From Grammothele lineata (lineage: Eukaryota > Basidiomycota > Agaricomycetes > Polyporales > Polyporaceae): DNA of 64,000 nt. The stretch spans positions 682,001-746,000 of the forward strand of contig NDFF03000367.1 of the NCBI GenBank assembly GCA_002150815.3, given 5' to 3'. The notes beneath the pieces are model-generated. The model made no database searches, was not told the DNA's origin, and worked only from the letters and a program-made list of their open reading frames with translations. Shown here piece by piece: positions 33,767 to 46,147 of this stretch (positions are counted from its first letter, which is position 1; every line of letters starts with the position of its first letter). The position numbers were made by a program, and so were the translations under genes.

Positions 33767-36700
33767 CTATGCCCGCCTGAGCTTGGAGAAGTCGAACGTC
33801 ATTGGGGGCGGGGCAACCTGAGCATGCTCGACGTCGTTCTCTTCGTACCCCTTGGCCGCGCGAACGATCTGCTTGATTTCAGTATTGGACAGATGACGAA
33901 GCGCATCGACGCAGCTCAGAGTGGTCGACCCGCTTGTTTGCTTGCTGAAGTCGTGCATCTTCGACTCCTTCTTCGTGTGAGGATCACGGTCTTTCTGGAC
34001 CGTGGCCTTGCCTTGCGTGCCGCGCGAAACGCGTTTCTCCTCAAACAGCGTAGCAGCGCGATTTGTCTCACTATGGGTTCAGATTTCGAACGATCCGAAC
34101 AAAACGTAACTGACATACCGCTGCTGCAGCCAAGGCAATAGCACCGTAAGGGAGCCTGTTTGCTCCTTCCTCGAAAATACCTTCAACGCGCGCCGCGTCG
34201 CGGATCTGTATCGTATGCAAGGCGAGCGGAGCGAGCAATATAGGCGACTCGTACAGCCCCTGTACGTGCGATGAGAAAATTGCGTGATCAGAACGCTGCG
34301 ATCGGATGCGTACCTCGAAGTTCTTTGCCTCAAACTCTCTGTAGAAGAGTCTGCCCGTCGTCCGTAACCATTCGGCGTACCTCGCCCGCCGCCCTTTTGA
34401 GCCGAAACGCTCCGGATCTTGCTCGAAGAAGGACAGCAGGCTCTCGACCGCGCGTATACCAAATGCGCTACGCCAGTCGTAGATCCGATGGGTCGCCTAC
34501 AAACTACGTCAGCAAACTCACAAGAGGGATCTGTAGACGTACAAGATAGTGGACGGGGTCATTACGCCGGATTTTGTACGAGAACGGCGTCCCAAATCGA
34601 GGATCGAGATACACTGCATCGAGGATTGTCTGGAAGGTCTCCACGGAAGGGGTCGTCCAGGGATTCTCCTGTACGCCCATCCACTTGTAGAGCGCCGGAA
34701 TATACAAGGACTGCCAGCGATCTCCTTCGTGAACCTCGCGGGGAAGGTCCTTGAGCGTATACGACTTGAAGGCAAGTTTTTCGAGATCGATTGCCTGTAG
34801 GACAATGAGCGTAGTGATGAAGAGCATCGACAAGTACTTGCCGTTTCCAAGGTATCTCCGTCGCCCTCTGACAGTGAGATCTCGAGCCCCTTCGCCTTCG
34901 CCTTGCCCTTCTCGCTCTGCGCGAGCGGCCCCTTCATCTTGCTGGAGGACGGCTTCGGCTTCGCGGACGCATGGGTCACAGGCTCGACCTCCTCGATCTT
35001 GATGCAGGGACGCGCTTTGGGAACGCGCGACGAACTGGCTGTAGACGATTTAGTAGACGTTGTACGGTCAGTCTCCTGATCTATCTCCATCTTCACCGTC
35101 ACAGGGCCTTTGGCTTTCGTATCTACTGTCTGGAGCAGCGCCTTCTTCTTGGCGGTGGGATTAGTGAGACGTGCGGGAGGCTTACCACCGGCGTCGGAGT
35201 CAGAATCGTCGCTGAGGCTCAAGACAGGGGGGCTGGAGAAAACCGTATTCGCATCCTCTTTCTTGACCCGGACGCGCGTGGGAGCTGCCATCCTCCGGGA
35301 CGTAGCGTTCGTGGGCGGCGGGGGGCGATCATCGTTGCTATCATCGCTATCTTCGGGAGCGACCGGGGGAGGGATTGGGATCATGTTGCGTACGGGTTTT
35401 GGGTGCGGCGCGGCGTCGACATCTTCCTCGTCCTTGACGCCCGCGGTAGTACGCGGGGCCTTGCGCGCGGGCTTCGGGGGCGGCACGACGTCGACAACCT
35501 CAACGTCCGAGGGAGCGCGCGGGCCTATCTTGCGCGTGTGCTTCGGGGGCGGTGCAGCGTCAGGATCCTCGTCCTCCTCGTCCTCGATATGTGCAGGAGC
35601 ACGCGCGGCCTTGCGCGCGAGCTTAGGGGGCGGTACGACGTCGACGAGGTCGACGCCCGCAGGAGCACGCAGTGCCTTGCGCGCAGACTTCGAGGGGGGC
35701 GCGATGTCGACTTCGTCCTCGTCCCCGTCCTCGACGAGCGCGGCAGCGCGCGGGGTCTTGCGCGTGAGGTTCGGGGGCGGCGCAGCGTCAGAATCCTCCC
35801 CGTCCTCGTCCTCGATGTGCGGGGCAGCGCGCGGGGCCTTATGTGTATACTTCGAGCGAGGCACGGTGTAAACGTCCTCCTCTTCCTCGTCCTCGATGAG
35901 CGCGGCAGCGCGCGGGGCCTTCTTGCGCGTGGACTTTGGGAGCGGCGCGGTGTCAGCATCGTCCTCGTCCTCGTCCTCGATACGCGCGAGAGCGCGCGGT
36001 GCTTTGTGCGCAGACTTCGAGCGGGGCGCGATGTCAACTTCGTCCTCGTCCTCGTCCTCAATACGCGCGAGAGCGCGCGGTGCTTTGTGCGCAGACTTCG
36101 AGCGGGGCGCGATGTCAACTTCGTCCTCGTCCTCGTCCTCGACGAGCGCGGCAGCGCGCGGGGTCTTGCGCGTGAGGTTCGGGGGCGGCGCAGCGTCAGA
36201 ATCCTCCCCGTCCTCGTCCTCGTCCTCGATGCGCGGGGCAGCGCGCGGGGCCTTGCGCGTGCGCTTCGGGGGCGGCGCAGCGTCAGGACCCTCTTCGTCC
36301 TTGTCCTCGATGTGCGCGAGAGCGCGCGGTGCCTTGCGCGCGTGCTTCTGGAGAGGCACAGCATCGACGCCCTCGACGCCCGTGGTAGCGCGCGGTGCCT
36401 TGCGCGCGGGAATCGAGGAAGGCGCAGGGTCGACGTCCTCCTCGTCCTCGTCCTCGTCGCTCGCGGGAGCCCGCGAAGCCTTCTTGCGCGTGGACTTCAG
36501 GGGCGGCGCGATGTCGGCGTCATCTTCGTCCCGAGCGTGTGCTGGAGCGCGCGGGAGTTTCTTGCGTGGAGGCTTTGAGGACGGCGCAACTTCGACGTCC
36601 TCGACGTCCTCGTCCTCGACGCGCATGGGAGCGCGTGGGGTCTTGCGCGCGAGCTTCGGGGACGATACGACCTCGACGACCTCGACGTCCGCGGGAGCGT

Positions 36701-38281
36701 GCGGGGCCTTCTTGCGCGAGGACTTCGGGGGCGGCACGCCCTTAGCGTCATTGTTGTCATTGTCGTCGGACGTCCATCTGATGCGTTCGCCTGATGTGAT
36801 CACCATCTTACTCGGTGAACGCGGGGCGTTCTCCTCAACGCCATCAATCTCCGGCGACGTAAAGTGGATGCGCACACCGTGCGAGACGGGATGCCGATAA
36901 CGAGAGGGTAGGACGTGCTCGTCAACGTCAGACTCGGCGGTGGAGGATACTCGGCCGCTGTAAAATTTGGAGTTGTCTTGGATGCTCACGTCAACATCCT
37001 CAAGCGCTATTTCCACTTTGTGAGAATCTGATCGTCCCAAGGGTTATGGAGAAACGTCAGCTTACCGCGCTTGCTGGACCGACTAGCTTCGTCCACATCC
37101 ATGACGTTAGCTTGATCCGCGCTCACCCTGGAGCGGCTTCCGGAAACATTCTTGGTCTTCTTAGGCTTCTCAGAAATTTCAACGAGGAACTAGGACGGCG
37201 TTAGCACCATGAAAAATCGTCGAGAAAGTCACTCACGTTGCTCGTCACTCGTCGTCCGTGCTTGGGAGGACTACTCATCGCGACGTCTTCTTCCGCATCC
37301 TCTTGACCTGACTCCACGAACCCTCTTTCTTCATCAGAGGACTGGCTGCCAGTCGTCCGCCTTGACTTCCGTGTCGACGCGCGAGCAGCAGACGCAGTGT
37401 GCATTGCTTGCGAAATGGGTGTCGTTAGGAAGGTAGTCTTGGAGTTTGCCGACTTTGGCGTTTTCGAGGTAGGCAAATGAAGGAAGGGGGTAGGTGGGAC
37501 GACCGCTGCGCGTTTGACGAGGAAAGTTCCGAGTCGCGGTGTGCGAGTACTATCGCCGTGGCGGCGGAGCAAACGTTCATTGCCAGTTATGGAAATGTCG
37601 GAACCACGGAACCACGGACACTCACACGTTAGTCACACCGTCTGACCGGAATGTCACATCGTCACGTCGGGCGCTAGCGGACTTGGAGTTAGAAGTTGAA
37701 GTTCGCCTCAGTGCCTCGACGGGAAGGGGGAGCTGGGGGCCGTCCACGTCCGCTGCCACCTTGGCACGCTTGGATCTTCTGCCTTCAAACTCGTCTTCCT
37801 CTGTGGGCGATAACGAACCGCTGCTGTGCTCCGTCTCCTCTGCGGGGCCAGGGCTGGGGGCCTCGCTGTTGGACTTGTTGTCGTCGGCGGGGGCTGGTAC
37901 GGCCGACTCCTCCCGTTGCCCCTTACGGCTCGTTCGCTTGCGCTTTCCATCTTCAGATAGCTGGGATTTCTTGGAGATCTGCAGACTTCCCGAATCGCTC
38001 GCTAGCGTATGGTCAGAGGTAAGTCTCTGGTTCCGTCTCTTACGGGTGACGACGGGCATGTTGCTCTCGTACTCGAGGATGTCGTCGAGAGCCTTCGCCT
38101 TCTCCCTGAGGATAGCCTCTGCGTCCTTCTTCTTGCTCTTCTTTGTCTTCTTTGATTTTGGCTTTTCCTTCTGCGGCTCGTCCTCCTCAGCGCGATCGAC
38201 CGACGGTGGTCTACGAGGAGTAGGAAGGTCGACTGCACCTGGATGCTTGTGCGCGTTTCCGGGGCGAGTAGACACAGGCAT
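33767..38281 (-). CDS. Large charged nuclear-type protein with 27-residue repeats, unassigned
   Basis: The ATG at 38281 opens a Lys/Ser/Glu-rich protein with several basic NLS-like clusters (KSKKTKKSKKKD, RRSKRAKV). Exons read 38281-37626, 37549-37237, 37189-37066 and 37027-34842, then from 34794 onward in small exons. Exon 4 holds about 15 imperfect repeats alternating acidic runs (EDEDEDE) with basic RKAPRA blocks; two neighbouring units around 35980-36140 are identical over 81 bp (27 codons). The C-terminal 350 or so residues look globular (YKWMGVQENPWTTPS, AESL-like helices, LPYGAIALAAAA). One intron, 34841-34795, has a GC-AG pair (GCAAGT donor). The last splice into the tail MHDFSKQ to FDFSKLRRA is doubtful: the best GT-AG choice runs into TGA. 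It may be a lineage-specific chromatin or transcription protein; I cannot name it. Confidence 0.65.
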
Positions 38282-38677
38282 GCGCGTGTTAGCGACACGC
38301 AGGGAGGGAGGGGGAGAAAACCAACGGTGGAGATGGCGTTCGACGCGCGAAGGAGACGAGGCAACGACGGGGCGGAGAAAAACGGGGCAGAAATCAATGC
38401 CCGCCTGATGGGGTTCGTGGTTAAATAGGGCCGTTTGAGCGCTAAGCTCCTTGTTTCTATTGTTGCTAGCCAACGCTGACTCTAGACTGTTCAATGGAAC
38501 GTTGAGCCGGGACATGACAGATTGTTTGTTCGACTTTGTTCGCCTGCCAGCGTGCAACGACTAAGTCTCTCGATGCCCCGCAGCCTCTGGGCTCCCGCTT
38601 CCCCGTCTCGTCCGTGTCCAACGTAGCTCGCCCTATTGCCCCGCCTCCGATAGCTCTCCGGCGACAACTTTCGTGAG
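38282..38677. promoter_or_regulatory. Divergent promoter region, 396 bp
   Basis: It lies between the oppositely oriented starts at 38281 and 38678. No TATA box or other motif was seen. Confidence 0.4.
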
Positions 38678-40344
38678 ATGGAAGTCCCTCCAGACGTCTT
38701 GCTCTCTCCTCCCGGGGAAGCCGATTCCGTCACCCAGCCAGTTTTTTACACCTTCTCGCCGCCAGGAAGCCCCCTTGTCTCTTACCCCACGGTGTTCTCC
38801 GGTCTTGTCCTTCCGAGTACGATGGCCGCCTTCAATAGGGACGTCATCGCGTGTATACTGTCATATATCTTTACCGCCTGTTATTGGCCTCCAAGCTCTC
38901 TTCGTCGCACCCTCCACGCCGTCCAGATGGCTTCCAAGCTGTTCTACCACGAGGCGACTCGCCTGCTGTGGAGATGCATCCAGGCACACGACGCACTACC
39001 TCCCGTTCTTCCCAAGGACTTCATCAACGCGTTCTCGACGCCTGCCCTAGCCCGGCGCATGCCAAGGAAGGACGCGAATGGGTATGTTCTTCTGTGCAGG
39101 GTTTCTTCCCACCCGCCTGGTCTCACTAGACGCTGTCGCCCAGGTCCGTTGGTAGAGACATCTCCTACCAGTGGTCGAACGTCGTTTACTATCTTTCGAT
39201 GGTCGAGGTCCTGGACATCGACACGTGCTTCCTCCACCGCGCATTCTGGCGAAAGCTGGCCGGCGGCGTTCAGGGTGGACTCAGCCGCATATTCCCTCGG
39301 CTCCGGGAAGTTTACATTACCAACGGAAATCCGTACAAGGACGCGCTCCCCTTCATAGTTACTAAGAGCGTTCTGAAGGTCTTCGTCTACGCCGAGGGGG
39401 CAACGTTCAACACACTCGATATCAACGCTTGGTCCGAGTGCTTCAGACAGACGTGCGATACCGTTTCTAGTCTTTGTCCCCACCTCTCCCACCTTTCCCT
39501 ATCCATCATTGGAGGCCCGACTCTCGTACTACCGTCGGCGCTGCTGCTATCCCTGCAGAGCGTCGAGTATCTGAAGACGACGAACATTCGCTTCATGCGT
39601 TAGTCCGATTTACGTCCACGTCTTCGAGTGAGCCGTGCGCTGACTAGTCTTACCATAGCGATGTTCGGCCATCCGAATTTGCAACCCGTTTCGCGTATGC
39701 AGGAGGTCCACATGCTTCTCGACGACGCGTACTCCGCGTGGTCTACTCCGGCCCTGGACTTCGTCAAGTCTCTTTGCCCATGGGCGCCGATGCTGACCCG
39801 TCTTACCTTGAGGTCTGAAGATACCGTCAGGGCCCATGGGTTGGCGCGTGGCGCGCGTGATCGGTTCCTGAAGCAAATCCGCCCGATTCTGTCCGTTGGC
39901 ACCCTTGAAGACGTGCAGATCGCCTTCCCACAAAAAGAGCTCATCATGACTAGCAAGGACCTTATGCTCATCATGTCGTCGTGGCCCCGCATCCGAATCG
40001 TCAGGTTTGCGTTCGATGCCCGTCGAGATGCTTCCGACGACGGGGTTGCGCCCTCTTTGGCTTCCTTAGGGAGAATCTCCTGGACTTGCCCCCAACTAAC
40101 TCACATTGTCGTACCAGCATGGTCTACTCCCCATTACTCCGCGTTTACGTGGTGTCGTCCTTCCCCGACGTGCCCGCTGGTTCAGGCCCAGGCCCCCATC
40201 CTCGTGATCCCATACGGCATAGACCCTAACGCCACCGTCTGGGCGATGGGTGCTCATTTCAAAAACTTGAACATTCATACTCGAGCTACTCTTTACGCTC
40301 CCGTTCACTACTCGGTCATGACGGTACGCCATCAATTCATTTAA
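38678..40344 (+). CDS. F-box/LRR-like protein
   Basis: Exons 38678-39081, 39144-39598 and 39659-40344 join in phase. The ATG at 38822 (MAAFNRDVIACILSYIF) is an alternative start that begins right at the F-box-like helix; the longer start adds a Pro-rich leader. The region after it (MASKLFYHEATRLLWRCI) is the usual F-box-to-LRR transition of Agaricomycete F-box proteins. LRR-like blocks follow (LSMVEVLDIDTCF, FPRLREVYITN, CPHLSHLSLSI, LEDVQIAFPQKEL). Its C-terminal half is related to the partial gene at the window start. A role as SCF substrate adaptor is inferred. Confidence 0.72.
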
Positions 40345-42903
40345 GGTCATACATTTGATACTCAGTGTTTGTCAGTATCCATTTAGTACACACTGGTGCG
40401 CACCTCGGAGTGCGTGAAGGCTGGAGTTGTTCGATTCCCGAGTACGTTCATACTGCGTCGTTCAGAATATCTCGCTGACTGAGCTCCGGGCCGTCGTCCA
40501 ATTATCCAGCAACAATGTTCGACAACTTGACTGTTTGTTTGTTGGAACGGCCTATATCGTGATTTCTCCGCATGTGTCTGATGTGCTCGTTTAGGCGTCG
40601 TCCGTCTTCCAGACTTGGACGACTTGTTTGATTTCATCCCCTCTCCATCGCACTTTCTCTTCATACCGCCGCTCGTTCAAAATCTTTACCTTCGCTCAAC
40701 GCCGTAGTTTGAAGTCCTTACTAAGTCCTTACTCAGTCACCTCCGCCTTATGGCGTTGTACGCTTGTACGAGGCGAGGAGGCGGTTGCCCGTCGCCCGTC
40801 TTCTCTCCCGTAGTACTATACGTGTTTTAATCCGAAGTGATGATTGTTTCTCTAAGATCGACTTCCCCGCCCTACGAAGGTTTACACAACATGAAGGCTG
40901 CGTGCATTGCTGCTGACGTCAACCTTGCTGGGCTACAGGGGTGCGAGGACCGGACGTCGTGAGCTCGTCGAGCGTGAGCTGCGGGAAGTCGAGGAAGAGG
41001 AGAGAGAAAGAGAGCGAGAGAGTGAAGATATGAGGGAGCGGTTATGCGAGGAGCCGACGGGCGAGCGATACGCACACGAGCATAGATACGACGTCGATGG
41101 GTCGAAGGCGAACGCGTACGCGAGTGCAGCTCGCGGAGCTACTACGGACGAGAGAGTACAGTGAAATTAAGCAAGAAAAACAATGAAAGTAGATATAAGC
41201 ACATAAACATAAGTATAACGTAGCGGGGAGGAGGTACGAAGAGAGAGGCAAGCGGGGACAAAGGCCGCGCGAGCTCGACGGGTGGGAGTCGCGGAGACTC
41301 GGCGCCGCGTACGCCGGTGCATGACCTAAGGGTCGCGTCGGGATGCGTTGAGCACGATGCTACTGCGCACGCCGTTACGCAGTGTCTAGAGTTAGTATCG
41401 GCTTGACCTGGACTCCTATTGAATCGTGCGCGGAGGCGGTAGAGGCGGCGGAGGGACGGCGCGGGGAGTGGGCCGGGCCGGGTCGCGGTCGCGGGTACGA
41501 CGGTCGGCGATAGTGACGGTAAGGTTGCTGCTGTGATCTGGCTCGCGCGCATGAAAGGAACGTCTCGATCACATGAAGTTGTAATCGAGGGTCGCGGAAG
41601 TACAGGTGAAAGGAAGGTGCGTGCGTTAGCTAGGAGGGGGTCCGCGCGAGGTTGATGGGGGGGGGGCCCACAGCGTGCGCTGGAGCGCATCCTAAGGGCT
41701 GTGCCGAGGCGATCGGGCACTAAGGAACTGCACGTGATGCTGCACAAAATTAGAAGTCAGCCTCAGTGTGATATAATGATTGTTTCAGCGTACTCAAGAT
41801 CGTGCGCGGAGGCGAAAGAGGCCACAGGGGAACGGTATCGAGTGTGTATCGGGTCGTGGTCGCGATCGCGGTCATGGCCGTACCGGGGAGTTGCAAACCT
41901 GGGTTTGAGGTAGCGTTTCGGATTATGACTGGGAGAGGATCGCTTGTTGCGAGGTATCGCGATCGCGTGTTGGGCGCACAGTTTTGGTGCGCGTTGGTCG
42001 ACGTAGTAACATGAACAAGACGTGAGAGCATGCAGCGCAAGTCCCCAGAGCATAGGGGACGAAGAAAGCGAGAGGAGAAGGGGATGAAGGAGATGCAGAA
42101 GACGTTCACGACTTCTGATGTAGGGCGCAGGAGATCTTGTCGAAGTAGCCGAAGTAGAAGTCAAACGATGGATAAACAGACATGGAAATCCATGTGCGGA
42201 CCGACGCGCCGATCGTGCGGGGGTGGCTGTGTACACGCGTCGATCGTGGCGTCCGGGACGGTCCTACGAGTCGCGATATCTACGGTACGAGTATCTGGAT
42301 AAGAGAATAAGTAGAGATACATCCTACGAGGCGCTAGCCTCGCGCCGTCGCACAGCCCCGGACAGTACCCAACCCCTACCGCGTGGCCCGCGCCTTAATG
42401 CAAGGCCTCGCGTGCGCGTTCCCCTGCACAACTGCATAACCTCCAGTGGTTTCACGGACCACTGCGCGCGTCACTGATTCTCCCTCGAGCTGACGCGCGC
42501 CCCCGCGCGCGTTCACAAGGGGCCGCCCACGAGGCCATTCGCGCAAACGCGGGGCTGCACGCCCACAAGCTGTGCGTGCTCTCGTTCCAATTGGTGATCC
42601 CGTTCGTCGTCCAGCCGGGCCCCGATGTCCGATCGGGTCCGGCGTTCTCCCTCCACGTCCCTTCAACTCGCTTTCTGCCAGCCTCCAACGCGATAACGCG
42701 CGAGAAAGATTGAGTTCCCAGATCCCTCATAGGCCATTGGTCCTTGGTTTCGTGCGTGCGCGAGGTACAAGCTTGACGTAGACGACTTCGGCCATTGGCC
42801 GAACCTTCTCTCTGCAGGGAACCATAGAAGCAAAGATTACATATGCGCGCGCGCGGAATCCGGGCATTGTGCCCATTGCGCAGAGGCCCCATACATTGCC
42901 TAT
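40345..42903. other. Gene-free repeat-rich stretch, 2.5 kb
   Basis: It contains copies of the GC-rich dispersed repeat at 41235-41610 and, in part, 41785-42010, a ten-base G run at 41657, and unique flanks. No gene is supported. Confidence 0.55.
41235..41610 (+). repeat. GC-rich dispersed repeat, copy 2
   Basis: It shares ordered blocks with the copy at 32738-33170 in the same orientation, diverged by many substitutions. A partial third copy (CGTGCGCGGAGGCG and what follows) is at about 41790-42010. Around 41160-41235 it is preceded by an A-rich segment absent from copy 1. Confidence 0.6.
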
Positions 42904-45900
42904 CTACAGGTCGGATTCTTCCAAAGCAAGATCAATCTCTTTTTCCTCGCGCGCCTTTGCAAGCATCTCTGCACGCACACGCGTGCGTATCGCCTCCTCA
43001 AACATTGTTTCCTCCTTCCTTTCCTTCTCTCGTCGCTGGCGCTCTAGCCCTAGCTGACGCCGTTCTACCTCCAGTTGCCGCCGCTCCAACTGAACCTGTT
43101 CTCGCTCTAACTGCACTTGTTCTCGCTCCAATTGGACCTGCTCTCGCTCGAATTCCAGAAGCTGTCTTTGGCCTTCAAGCTGCCGCCTGAGGTCCTCCGC
43201 CAAACACTCGCTCCGCGTGGGTTCTTCGTCCACGGCGCGACCTCTCTCGGTTTCAGCTATCGCGCCACGCGACATGGTGTCTCCAACGGTGGGATCGCCT
43301 CCACTCATCGCATAGCCTAGGCTGATCGGAGGACGTTCATCCCGATTCTGCTCCAGCCGACTCAGTCGTTCGTCCATGCGCAGAAGCAGTTCTTGCGCCC
43401 CGAATAGGTCCTGCGGCAACGTCCTCGTGGCGACCTCCACGCTATCCAGCGGGCGCCGGCCTGTACGTGCTGCGCCTGTCGCGACAGCGTCAGTGTCAGG
43501 CGTTTGAACGTGAGAGCTCCCGTCTGTGCGCCAGAGAGGTGAGTTCTGCCCCGACAGAGACCTCACGGTGAGCTCAAGTTGCGTTAATCGCTGCGATAGG
43601 CCTGATACGTCGTGCTCCATCTGTAGGAATTTTGTCTCTTCCGTGGGTTGCAAGGACGTTCCTTCGCGTAGAACGACCGGAACGGTTGTCACGGGCGAAG
43701 GGACCGTGCTGATGGACATCGAATGAGATGGATGAGGAGGCGTCAGGCTTGGCTGCCCTGAGTCCAAGCCCTCGTCTCCCTGGATAGCCATGTCTTTCGC
43801 AGAGGTCGGTCGTTGTCCAATAGGGGCGGCCGGTATATTGCGCGAAGAACCCCCTGAGTTTGGCACATGTTGAGCTCGCACGAAACCTTCACTAAGGGGA
43901 ACGTACCAGGAGGTGGCGGGGCTCTCAGAAGATTCCAGTCCGCACGCTGGAGATCCCGGAAGGCTGCAGCTCGGATGTCTCCTTCACCCGCTGCGTGTAA
44001 TGATGTGTCAACGCGTGCTCCCGGGTCGGATTGATTTGCTGTCTCCCGGATGGGCCACATAGTCGCGACGTCATTGTCGGCGATTGCCTTCTTTGAGCTA
44101 GCAAGATTTTCAGCTACTAGTACATTCGCACATCTCTCCGCTTTCACTTACTTTGTCTCAGTAACAGGTGTCGTTGCTGCCTTCGAAGGAGCCACTCTGA
44201 GCACGTCCTGGGCAGAGGCATCCTCGTCTGACGACACCTCGTGGTATTCCCTAGGTGTCAACTTCCGCGTTGCGAGAGCATGTCCAGCTCCCTCGTTTCC
44301 CCTGGGAACTCCGTACAATCCTGCAGCGCGCTCGGCTGGTGGTGCGTGATCAATACCCAGGGTCAGCCAATGAAAGGCGGGAGATGGTGGCTCGAAGAGC
44401 TTCGTATCCTCGTTCGTTCCGCCGCTTTTCTTAGACGGCGTCCCAACGAGGTCCCACAGAGGCATCAACTTACTAGGGGCATAGAGTGTCTTCTTTCGTC
44501 TCCGGGTCATGACGCCATGTCGATTCGGTCGCGCTGTGGCACCCGCGCGATTGTTGTCATCCCGCTCTTCAGCGTACACCCGCGGCAATCAAACAGTTGA
44601 ATATACATACCTCCAGCGTCAGACCTGCCTTTGCCCTTCCTCTGGCTGGTCTGCCTTTCCAGCTACATAGACCCATTAGATCCCATACAAAAACCTCGTA
44701 GTGATCCAATCTAACCTCTTCTTCGCTAACTCGATGCTCTTCATCCGAAAGCTCGATCGGTGGACGAGGCGGCACTCTCGGAAATCCTTCCAGAGCATGA
44801 ACATAATCACTCCGGATCATCGGCGCCTGGGCGGCACCTGGACCAGATGCTTTCAGCCACCACTCCGCAAACCATGTCGGAACGTCCTCGGCATGTAGCG
44901 TACGCCACTTCTTCGAAACAAACACTGGCTTTGTGTAAATGTCTGGGTTCACCATTTGACGGATGGCACGGTAGGCGCGGTAGCTCCGGAGCAGCACACT
45001 ACTCTCGTCCAAGTCTGATATGTCAGCATGAGAACAGGTGATACCCATGTGTTTGCAACGGAGGCAGATGGAACCGTTTTGAGGAAACGCAGCGCAATCG
45101 ACACCTTGTTCTTTGCAATCCGAACAGGCATGCTCCTGATAGCAGGCGTTTGAGCTAGTAATGGGTCACACGCCAAAGGCTCACGTACCGGTGGATATTT
45201 ACAGTACCACGATCCGGGCAGATTTTCCTCAGGGAATGCCCTCTCTGCAGGGACGTACGGGCGCACCCCATCATCCCTTTGTCTTTTGCCACAGGGCGAG
45301 CAAGATTCATTTCGTTCGCCCAATGCGTCGCGCGCCGCCGTGGTGGTGACGTCATGCGCGTCCTCCAGGCGCTTGCGCTTCTCCCTCACGAGGCCGCCGC
45401 CCGTCGAAGTCGTCGACCCGCTCGCACCGCCTGAGACGTGCCGCAAGAAACAATGTGGATTTATTATTAAGGCAAGAGAAGTTCGTGCCAGCATATGACA
45501 CACCTGCATCAGACGTCACGTACTCCAAGCTCGCAGGTGGGGCATTCTGCCCCTGCTGCTGAGGGTCTATCGTGACTGTGTTGCTTGTCGAGGTTGGCTG
45601 TTCCGCCACGCTCGGGGGCTCTTTCTCCATGCCTTGACTCGTTTCATGCATCTCGTTTATTGCGGTTAGAATTTCTTCTTTCACTGTAATCGTGCCCGCA
45701 GTGTCAGTGCAGTGAGATGCGAGAGCCAGACTAGCACTCACCTGCCCGAGAACGCCACCAGGATTCCCGCACTTGTTCTGCCGGGAGAAGCGCGACGAGA
45801 CCGCAGTCGTTAGACTTCAGTGGTATTTCAATATCCTTGTAACGATCAGCCACCGAGGGAACACCGTGGACCGGCTGGATAGCCCACAAGTCCATTGGGC

Positions 45901-46147
45901 GCCCTTGAGAGTAGTTCCACTCGTACAGCACCCCCAGCCCAACCGCCGGCAAGGAGGATAAGGATCCCTTATACAGATCAACATATTTCAGAAAGCGCCT
46001 CGCTGCTTGATCATAGTTCTTCTGCCAAGACGTCATCTGAATACTGGGCGGCGTCGAAGGCGGTCGGACGGTCAAGCCATAGTGTAGCAAGGACGCCAAC
46101 TGGCACATGACGTCCAGATGAGCCTGAGGTATGGGCGGCGAAGACAT
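42904..46147 (-). CDS. Protein with internal Zn2Cys6-spaced cluster and coiled coil, unassigned
   Basis: Exons 46147-45742, 45683-45504, 45430-45189, 45135-44611, 44564-44152, 44097-43907 and 43853-42904 join in phase, giving about 990 residues. The N-terminal region (SWQKNYDQAARRFL, DCGLVALLPAEQV) is not recognised. Exon 4 opens with ACSDCKEQGVDCAAF and ICLRCKHMGITCSH: six Cys spaced C-x2-C-x6-C-x9-C-x2-C-x6-C, the exact spacing of the fungal Zn2Cys6 binuclear cluster. It is followed by LLRSYRAYRAIRQMV. The C-terminus is a charged coiled coil with threefold EREQVQL repeats. In classical Zn2Cys6 regulators the cluster is N-terminal; here it sits about 280 residues in, preceded by basic KRKRLE. 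DNA binding is plausible but unproven. Confidence 0.68.

Noticed and set aside
34971..36578. 535-codon plus-strand frame
   Set aside because: Antisense shadow of the acidic/basic repeats: codon-level periodicity of the repeat keeps other frames open. The minus strand has the spliced, mixed-composition product.
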